NCBI RefSeq assembly: GCF_022539505.1
Contig: NC_061508.1
Location: 345,353,484 to 345,417,483, forward strand
Direction: 5' to 3'
Source: Lolium rigidum
Lineage: Eukaryota; Streptophyta; Magnoliopsida; Poales; Poaceae
DNA length: 64,000 nucleotides
Shown: one piece after another, positions 56,352 to 64,000 of the stretch
Layout: each line of letters begins with the position of its first letter
Position numbering within the stretch: the stretch's first letter is position 1
Position numbers and translations under genes: made by a program
Notes under the pieces: model-generated
What the model saw: the letters and a program-made list of their open reading frames with translations, nothing else
Database searches by the model: none
Told to the model about the DNA's origin: nothing

Positions 56352-58972
56352 GCATCATTAAAATTACTGAGCTCATCTTAATGGCTATAAAGAAAGCACT
56401 TCTTGGGAGATAATCCATGTTTTTATTTTGCTACTATTTTTTTGTGTCTTGGAAGTTGTTACTACTGTAGCAACCTCTCCTTATCTTTATTTTATTGCAT
56501 TGTTGTGCCAAGTAAAGTCTTTGATAGTAAAGTTGATACTAGATTTAGATTTCTGCGCAGAAACAGATTTCTAGCTGTCACGAATTTGAGTAGATCTCTC
56601 TGTAGGAAACTCTAAAAAATGTGCGAAAAATCATGAGTAATCCTCAGATACGTACACAACTTTCATTCAATTTGAGCTTCTTCATCTGAGCATGTTAAGT
56701 GCCTCTAAAAAATTGGTCTTTACGGAATGTTCTGTTTTGACAGATTCTGCCTTTTATTTCACATTGCCTCTTTTACTATGTTGAATGGATTTCTTTGCTC
56801 CATTAACTTTCAGTAGCTTTGGGTAATGTCCAGAAGTGTTAGGAATGATTGTGTCCTCTCTGAACATGTGAATTTTTGATTATGCACTAACCCTCTAATG
56901 AGTTTGTTTTGAGTTTGGTGTGGAGGAAGTTTTCAAGGATCAAGAGAGGAGGATGATATAATATGATCAAGAAGAGTGAAAAGTCTAAGCTTGGGGATGC
57001 CCCCGTGGTTCATCCCTGCATATTTCAAGAAGACTCAAGCATCTAAGCTTGGGGATGCCCAAGGCATCCCCTTCTTCATCGACAACTTATCGAGTCACCT
57101 CTAGTGAAACTATATTTTTATTCCGTCACATCTTATGTGCTTTACTTGGAGCGTCTGTATGTTTTTATTTTTGTTTGTGTTTGAATAAATTCGGATCCTA
57201 GCAATCCATGTGTGGGAGAGAGACACGCTCCGCTTTTTCATTTGAACACTTGTGTTCTTCGTTTTACTTTAATATTCATGGCTAAAGTTGAAAGCCGCGT
57301 TCATTGCTATTTGGTTGGAAACAGAAAATGCTTCATGTGGTAATTGGTATATGGTCTTCAATAATTTGATACTAGGCAATTGTTTTGAGCTCTCAAATGG
57401 ATCATGTTTGAGCTCTTGCATCATGTAGTTTGAACCTATTAGTGGAGAATTACTTTAGAGCTTGTTGAAATTTGGTTTGCATGATTGGTCTCTCTAAAGT
57501 CTAGATATTTTCTGGTAAAAGTGTTTGAACAACAAGGAGACAGTGTAGAGTCTTATAATGCTTGCAATATGTTCTTATGTAAGTTTTGCTGTACCGGTTC
57601 ATACTTGTGTTTGCTTCAAACAACCTTGCTAGCCAAAGCCTTGTACTGAGAGGGAATGCTTCTCGTGCATCCAAAACCTTGAGCCAAAACTTATGCCATT
57701 TGTGTCCACCATAACTACCTACTATGTGGTATTTCTCTGCCATTCCAAGTAAATTGCTTGCGTGCTACCTTTAAAATTTCATTCCTTGTCTTTGCAATAC
57801 ATAGCTCATGGGAAAATAGCTTTAAAAACTATTGTGGTATTGAATATGTTGCTTATGTATCTTATTTCTTATAAGTTGCTTGTTGAGCGGTAACCATGTT
57901 TCTGGGGACGCCATCAACTGTTACACCTTTGTTGAATATCATGTGAGTTGCTATGCATGTTCGTCTTGTCTGAAGTAAGGGTGATTTGTCATGATTAAAT
58001 GGTTTGAGTATGCATATTGTTAGAGAAGAACATTGGGCCGCCAACCAAAGCCATGTATCATGGTGGAAGTTTCAGTTTGGACATTAATCCTCAATCTCTT
58101 ATGAGAATATTATCTGTTGTTGAATGTTTAAGCATTAAAGAGGAGTCCATTATCTGTTTTCTATGTTGTCCCGGTATGGATGTCCTCAAGTTGAGATCTA
58201 TCAAAAACGAGAAATCAAATGCGATCTATCTCCTTGGACCTTTGTACAGGTGACATAGAGGTACCCCTTTGTGACACTTGGTTGAAACATATGTAATGCA
58301 ATGATAATCCATGGAAATCCGAGCTAATTAGGACAAGGTGCGAGCACTATTGGTATTCGATGCATGAGGCTTGCAACTTATAGGATGTTTTATGCATAAC
58401 ACATATGAATTATTACTACCGTTGACAAAATTGTTTCCATGTTTTCAAAATAAAAAGCTCTAGCACATAAGTAATCCCTGCTTCCCTCTGCGAAGGGCCT
58501 TTCTTTTACTTTATGTTGAGTCAGTTTACCTACTTCTTTCTATCTTAGAAGCAAACACTTGTGTCAACTGTGTGCATTGATTCTTACATACTTGCTTATT
58601 TGCATTCATCATATTACTTTGTGTTGACAATTATCCATGAGATATACATGTTGAAGTTGAAAGCAACTGCTGAAACTTATATCTTCCTTTGTGTTGCTTC
58701 AAAACCTTCTATTAAGAATCTATTGCTTTATGAGTTAACTCTTATGCAAGACTTATTGATGCTTGTCTTGAAAGTACTATTCATGAAAAGTCTTTGCTAT
58801 ATGATTCAGTTGTTTAGTCATTATCTTTACCATTGCTTTGAATCACTTCATTCATCTCATATGCTTTACAATAGTATTGATCAAGATTATGTTAGTAGCA
58901 TGTCACTTCAGAAATTATCCTTGTTATCGTTTACCTACTCGAGGGCGAGTAGGAACTAAGCTTGGGGATGCT
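56352..58972 (+). other. 3' internal region of Y, non-coding, ending in a polypurine tract
   Basis: About 2.6 kb without a supported ORF, alignable in inverse orientation with X (29672-30430, 37110-38800) and Z (31967-34428). It ends GGAACTAAGCTTGGGGATGCT immediately before the 3' LTR; AAGCTTGGGGATGC is the purine-rich primer tract. A second and third AAGCTTGGGGATGCCC occur at about 56988 and 57046. Confidence 0.75.
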
Positions 58973-60442
58973 TGATACGTCTCCAACGTATCTATAATTT
59001 CTTATGTTCCATGCTAGTTTTATGACAATACCTACATGTTTTATTCATACTTTATATCGTTTTGATGCATTTTCCGGTACTAACCTATTAACAAGATGCC
59101 GAAGCGCCGAGTTCTGTTTTCTGCTGTTTTTGGTTTCGGAAATCCTACACAGAAATATTCTCGGAATTGGACGAAACAAAAGCCAAACCTCCTATTTTAC
59201 CGAGACGGACCCGGAACACCGAAGGAGAGACGGAGAGGGGCCAAGGGGCCCACACCACCTGGCGGCGCGGCCAAGAGGGGCGCGCGCCAGCTATGGTGTG
59301 GGCCCCTCGGGACCCCTCCGACGCCGCCCTTTCGCCTATATAATCTCCCAGATGTGAAAACCCTAAAACACCCGATGATATTCCACGAAGAGTTCCGTAG
59401 CCGCCGCCATCGCGAAGACAAGTTTCGGGGGACAGAAGTCTCTGTTCCGGCACGCCGCCGGGACGGGGAATTGCCCCCGGAGTCATCTCCATCGACACCA
59501 CCGCCATCTTCATCGCCGTTGTTGTCTCCCATGATGAGGAGGGAGTAGTTCTCCCCCGAGGCTGAGGGCTCTACCGGTAGCTATGTGGTTCATCTCTCTC
59601 TCCCATGGTGTGATCTTTATGTGATCATGAGCTTTGTATCACTATTAATCTATGTGCTACTCTAGTGATGTTATTAAAGTAGTCTATTCCTCCTCCATGA
59701 TGTAAAGTTGACATTGTGTGCATCATGTAGTACTTGGCGTAGGTTATGATTGTAATCTCTTGTAGATTATGAAGTTAACTATTACTATGATAATATTGAT
59801 GTGATCTATTCCCCCTTTCATAACTATTGGTTACAGTGTGTATGCTATGTTAGTACTCGGTCTAAATTGCAACGGTCTGTTATGCACTCTAGAGGTTACT
59901 TTAATATGAACTCCGGACGTTGTGGAGCTTGTTTACTCCGGCTTGAGGTGTGCTTTTATAGCCCTACACAATGAATGATGTTTCTTATCCAACAAGAGAG
60001 TGTTTGAAAGTAGCACAAGTGAAGAGAAGTTATTTATTTATGTGATCATTGTTGAGAGTGTCCGCTAGTGAAAGTATGATCCATAGGCCTTGTTTCTAAG
60101 CATTGAAACACCGTTTCTAACAAGTTCTGCTACATGTTTGCTTGCTGCCATTTTTATTTCAGATTGCAATTACTACTTACAATCATCCATATTACTTGTA
60201 TTTCACTATATCTTCGCCGAACTAGTGCACCTATTCATCTGACAAGTGTATGTGTTGGGGACACAAGAGACTTCTTGTATCTTAATTGCAGGGTTGCTTG
60301 AGAGGGATATCTTTGACCTCTACCTCCCTGAGTTCGATAAACCTTGGGTGATTCACTTAAGGGAAACTTGCTGTTGTTCTACAAACCTCTGCTCTTGGAG
60401 GCCCAACACTGTCTACAGGAAAAGAAGTGTGCGTAGACATCA
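58973..60442 (+). repeat. 3' LTR of Y
   Basis: 1470 bp, TGATACGTCTCC...GTAGACATCA, followed by the target duplication ATGGT at 60443-60447. Confidence 0.93.
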
Positions 60443-60447
60443 ATGGT

Positions 60448-60816
60448 GTCAGAAAATCCCTGGAAAGTGGTCTCCCTGCTCGCCACGTGTCGCAAGGGGA
60501 AGCAAGGTGGGGATGGGGGAGGAGAGAGAAAACTGGGTTGTGTCAGTTTTCCCTTTTTTTTGTTCTAGATTCGTTTTTTCAAAATGAAATATCTTGAGAA
60601 CCGTAAGTCCAAATTGCCAACCGTTTTCACTTTTGAGATCCTCGCGTCGAGATCTTAAAACTAGATTCCATGTTGATAGGTTTGGATATACTTTTTTTTT
60701 CGTACTTCTAATAATATTATGATTGTACCTGTGGTGTGTACCTAACTGTATTCGTGTTTCAACTGATAAGTACTTCTATTTTTTGTGTATTTGGTGCAAT
60801 TTTCCCTTTACTCGCT
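60448..60816. other. Spacer with a fragment of a dispersed grass repeat
   Basis: From about 60565 the text TTCAAAATGAAATATCTTGA, ACCGTTTTCACTTTTGA and ATGTTGATAGGTTTGGA resembles a widespread grass transposon-internal sequence. No gene. Confidence 0.4.
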
Positions 60817-61208
60817 AACTGTACTCGCCCGTGTGCGGAACTGTACCTGTACTTACGCGCGACTGTACCTGCTCGTGTGCGCCATTGTACTTCTGTACAT
60901 GTACTTGCTCGTGTTCACGACTGTACCTGCTCGTATGCGCGTTTGTACCTGCTCGTGTGCGTGACTGTACTTGTACTCGCTCGTGTGTTCAACTGTACTC
61001 GTGTGTTATGCGTGACTGTACCTGCTCGTATGCACGACTGTACCTGGTCGTGTGCGCTACTGTACTTATGTACATGTACTTGGTTGTGTGAGCAATTGTA
61101 CCTACTTGTGTGCGCTTTTGTACTTGTACTCACACATGTTTGCAACTGTACCCTCGTGTGTTGTATGTAACTGTGCTCGTGCTTCTACATAACTGTACTC
61201 ATGTGTTT
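60817..61208. repeat. Minisatellite of GACTGTACCTGCTCGTGTGCG-like units
   Basis: About 18 imperfect units of 19-25 bp, built on CTGTACCTG/CTGTACTTG plus CTCGTGTGCG or a variant. TTGTACATGTACTTG variants appear at intervals, hinting at a longer higher-order unit. Cys/Val-rich frames across it are compositional. Confidence 0.85.
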
Positions 61209-61690
61209 GTATAGGATTATAATTATATGTTATGTGTAAGTGTACACGTATTGGAAACTAAGCCAGAGATGTGGTTGCATGCATATGCTAGCCTGCTTGT
61301 GCATGGACGTGCTCGCGAGCAAACTACCAGGAGACATACTCGCGCGGCGCTGGACGAAGCACGCGCGAGGTGTCGTACGCGCGCGGCGCGGGACGACGTG
61401 GAGCGGAAAGAATGCACTTGTTGCTACGCATCGTTTCGTAGTTTTTTCGATAAAGAATGTTTTATTACTTTGATAAGCACGCATCGTTTCGTAGTGGGTC
61501 TATTTTTCCTTTACGAAGGTTGGTCTTTATTTAGTGGTACACGTCCGTATTAACTTTGCCGAGCGAGCGCGCCGTGCTGGCTCAACAACCATGAATCAAC
61601 GATGAGCGTCCATGATTATCTATACATCTACCCTCTGCTCTTAGAGGCCCAGTCGGTTGTTCCTCACCATTCATTCTCGCAACTACCACC
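61209..61690 (+). promoter_or_regulatory. Upstream region of the DUF3632-like gene
   Basis: GC-rich to about 61410, then mixed. Weak TATA-like candidates are CTTTATTTAG at about 61525 and CTATACATC at about 61620. The leader just before the ATG (CTCGCAACTACCACCATGCC) gives a good plant start context. A duplicated ACGCATCGTTTCGTAGT occurs at about 61427 and 61481. Confidence 0.3.
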
Positions 61691-62710
61691 ATGCCGCCCG
61701 TCGTTGAGCTTCGCTTGGAATTTGACAATGAAGGCGCGGTCTACTTCGCGCCGCGGGTCATCGAGATACTCAATTCGACGCTGCCCGTCGACGGAGCAAA
61801 GACGCCCGTCGAAGCCGCCGCCGCACTTGATGCCCTGTTCGATGAGAACTACTCCGCAGAAGCCGATGATAGCGCAGAGGGTTTCCTGTGGTGGTTCTGG
61901 ACCTTGATGCACGACCTGTCGCGCCAAGTGCCACACAACAGCCCGGAGGCTGAGAGGCTGGCGAGCACGCTTAAGGCGCTGCACGATCTGCCAACCAAAT
62001 CCGTGAAGCTCGGCAAGTCATGGGGCGGTGGAACCCTGGAGCAGTGGCGAGACATGCCCTTTTTCGGCCCCTCCTACCGCGAGGCCCTCGACGATGGTAA
62101 GTAACGCGCTCTTTTCCTTGCTGCTCCGACTTCCGACTTCGCGTGCGTCCACCATTGCTGGCCGGCTGACCAAGCTCCGATCCTTGCGCGCGCGCATGCA
62201 GACCCCGGAGCAGCAGATGAAGAAGGCAGGAAGCAGCGGTTCGTGAACCTGCAGAGTTACGCGGCGAGAGCGGCGGGTCTGGGAGTCATCGAGGTGGAGG
62301 GATGGTGCTTGTGGGCGCTGTGGACGCTGGTCGAGGCGCTCGAGGGCTCCATGACGCCGGTCAGAGGTGCTCCGGATGAGATCAACGACGATCCAGCTGC
62401 TGTGCAGGGCTACATGGTGAAGAGCGCCGCGGCATGGATCATCTTCGCCGGCAATCGTCTGTATGGACGAGACGAGGAGGTCGTTGGTGCCTCAGCCGGT
62501 CCACTCTGGAGACTCTGCAAGGAGGAAGCAGTCAAGTCGAAGAGGAAGACGAAAGGAACAGATGGGTTTTGCCCGGAGCGCTGGAATCTGTGGAAGCAGA
62601 GGTTCGCTCGGATAAGGGACACGGAGAAATTAGAGGCAGATGTTCGGAGCGAGGCGGGCTGTGCGGTCACTGCAATGGAGGCGGCGGAGAAATTTCATAC
62701 TCCTAGCTAG
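61691..62710 (+). CDS. Fungal-type DUF3632-like protein, two exons, 304 aa
   Basis: Exon 1 is 61691-62096 and exon 2 is 62202-62710 (TAG). The 105-bp intron has a G|GTAAGT donor and a GCATGCAG acceptor, splitting the codon of Asp136. The protein follows the DUF3632 pattern: an N-terminal helix pair with PVEAAAALDALF (39-50), FLWWFWTLMHDLSRQVP (65-81), PEAERLASTLKALHDLP (85-101), WRDMPFFGPSYREAL (119-133), then VNLQSYAARAAGLGV (150-164), LWALWTLVEALEG (172-184), the AAAWIIFAGNRLYG block (211-224), PERWNLWKQRFARI (260-273) and a C-terminal helix. Length and order match fungal members, which have no assigned biochemical role. The frame is undamaged and spliced with plant-like signals, GC-rich like a grass gene. 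I infer a resident gene of fungal ancestry; assembly contamination is unlikely because it sits within grass repeats. Confidence 0.72.
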
Positions 62711-62997
62711 GGAGTAAACTGGAAAGGTCAAACACGGATGAAGAAATGTCAGCAAATGCCTCTGATGCTTGCTCGTTGGTACTATAGTATATTGCGATAA
62801 AAATACCAGCGTCATGTCGAAATTGTCAAATAAGAATAGTATCTGCTCGGCAAAACTTACATACATGTAAGCGAGTTCTAAGTAAATGAGGAAAGGCAGC
62901 GGATGCGTATTTACTTTTGACGAATGCGCGTTGAGTCTCTTGTGTCAGAGTTAAGTTAGCGGACTTAGGGTACATTGGTTTAGACAATTTGGGTTTG
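62711..62997. other. 3' flank of the DUF3632-like gene
   Basis: A possible polyadenylation signal GATAAAAATA lies near 62796. Nothing else. Confidence 0.35.
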
Positions 62998-63329
62998 TAT
63001 AATTACTCCATGTCATATGCGTAGTATAAATAATGATATATACAATAATCTGCATGTAATTTGTCTATTTTTAGCCATATCTACGTGTGAGTTTAAATTA
63101 AAGACGCCGTTCATACAACAACAAAAGTGATGTTTGTAAGATATCTGTAAGAAGACTACAGACTGTCTAGAACTTTATAGCTCTCTCTTTCATCATTCTA
63201 TTTCCTCCACATCATCAAAGTCACCTACAACTACCTTTTGCAGAAAGTTAAATCATCACCATTGTAGATGTCTTAAGGGCATGTACAACAGTCACTGTAA
63301 AATCAATAATGTAGGAAATCTGAACGACG

Positions 63330-63369
<40 letters not shown>

Positions 63370-63842
63370 GAGAGAAGACGCACGTCTGTATAATTACAGT
63401 CAATCTACTCCGCAGAAATTGCTGCCTATAGACAACCTTTTCCCCGTTGTACGAAGGACATCGCGTATCGTGGCTGAGATAATCTCGTTTCCAGCTTTTC
63501 CAAGGTAGTCGAGAGAGATCAAATCTTCAACCTTTACTGAATCTCCTTATATCACGGTTCTTACCGATGGCCAATCAGACGGGTTGTTGTAATAGCACTT
63601 CATGTTATATATAGACAATAGTATAAACAATGTGTAAGCTATCTATTTTTATGTGTGAGTATAAGTTATAGACACCCTTCACACAACAACAAAATGATGT
63701 CTGTTAGCCGTCTATAAGAAGCCTACAGACCGTCTATAATTTCACATACAGCCTCCGTCCCTCTCTCTTATCATTCTCTTTCCTCTACATCACCTAAATC
63801 ACATATAACTACCCCTAGTCATTACCATTGTACATGCCATTA
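62998..63842. mobile_element. Two related MITE-like repeats in direct orientation
   Basis: Blocks 62998-63278 and 63576-63842 share AATTTGTCTATTTTTA/AAGCTATCTATTTTTA, ACAACAACAAAA.TGATGT, GAAG.CTACAGAC.GTCTA, CTCT..TCATTCT.TTTCCTC.ACATCA and end ACCATTGTA.ATG. The inner junction GGGCATGTACAACAGT at 63278 and ACCATTGTACATGCC at 63828-63842 are inverted termini, with TTAA on both outer sides. They look like a Harbinger-type MITE and a relative inserted beside it. Confidence 0.5.
63333..63366. repeat. (GA)n microsatellite
   Basis: About 17 GA units, slightly interrupted just after. Confidence 0.95.
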
Positions 63843-64000
63843 AGCTAACTACCTTGCAATTAACATGTAGCGTTATCTAAACGTCAATCACCTCTGCACG
63901 TACAACAAACGCTGCCTTGTAAACCGCAATTGATGTGGGGCTATATATATCCCAACAATCAATCAATAGAATCACTCTTTCCACGGATATAGGTACACGG

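Larger units (their letters stand above)
26625..60442 (+). mobile_element. LTR retrotransposon Y, outermost element of the nested stack
   Basis: Direct repeats ATGGT at 26620-26624 and 60443-60447 bracket the element. Its 5' LTR is 26625-28067 plus 55405-55445, split by element X. The 3' LTR is 58973-60442 (1470 bp), and the halves of the 5' LTR sum to a matching length once the CCCAA duplication is counted once. Both begin TGATACGTCTCCAACG and end GCGTAGACATCA. Without X the element is about 6.5 kb with a tRNA-Asp primer site, one ORF after it, and no protease, reverse transcriptase or integrase, so it is non-autonomous. Confidence 0.93.

Noticed and set aside
59004..59548. ORFs of 117-150 aa, mirrored at 26656-27204
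   Set aside because: Same sequence lies in both LTRs of Y; not a gene.
60736..61170. 144-aa Cys/Val-rich frame
   Set aside because: Produced by translating the minisatellite.
1..64000. CRISPR arrays, operons, riboswitches, rRNA
   Set aside because: None seen; the tandem repeats found lack CRISPR spacing and the DNA is plant nuclear.

Overview
This is nuclear DNA from a cool-season grass (Pooideae; I would guess Triticeae or Poeae). The call rests on spliced plant genes, on LTR retrotransposons starting TGATACGTCTCCAACG with tRNA-Asp primer-binding sites, on Mutator and Harbinger-like elements with plant termini, and on long AT-rich intergenic DNA. There is no bacterial gene organisation, no rRNA and no CRISPR.

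Only two host genes look intact. One is a DOG1-domain gene on the minus strand (17292-18149, two exons, 261 aa; seed-dormancy/TGA-type family). The other is a two-exon gene at 61691-62710 (304 aa) whose protein matches the fungal DUF3632 family. A fungal-type gene with a plant-like intron in a grass genome is the best candidate here for something unusual, namely an old lateral transfer from a fungus.

Layout. 1-13900: a clipped DNA-transposon end, a gene-like but non-coding C/T-rich region split by a 5'-truncated LINE with a 16-bp target duplication, then AT-rich DNA with local tandem duplications. 13877-16963: a Mutator terminus cut by a truncated LTR retrotransposon (element A), then a GC-rich transposon fragment. 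17292-18149: the DOG1-like gene. 18300-23500: a decayed LINE, two Harbinger-like elements and an LTR-like block. 23817-26529: a probable terminal-inverted-repeat (TIR) element carrying a spliced but stop-containing B3-domain gene with a minisatellite in its intron.

26625-60442 is one nested stack, ordered by target-site duplications. LTR element Y (TSD ATGGT) holds LTR element X inside its 5' LTR (28068-55404, TSD CCCAA). X holds LTR element Z (30431-37109, left edge deleted) and a 12.6-kb Mutator-like element (38812-51387, 9-bp TSD TTTTCTTTA). The Mutator element carries a captured XS-zinc-finger-like gene and in turn holds a Tat-lineage Gypsy element W (41417-49055, TSD CTACT). Insertion order is therefore Y, then X, then Z and the Mutator element in unknown order, then W. 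A, X, Y and Z share related LTRs and the tRNA-Asp site, but the copies here show no reverse transcriptase or integrase and look non-autonomous. W keeps a frameshifted pol and an antisense acidic ORF.

60448-64000: a 21-bp-type minisatellite, the DUF3632-like gene, and two related MITE-like repeats with a GA microsatellite. Positions of splice sites, TSDs and motifs were read by eye. Family names come from recognising protein and terminal motifs and were not checked by any search.
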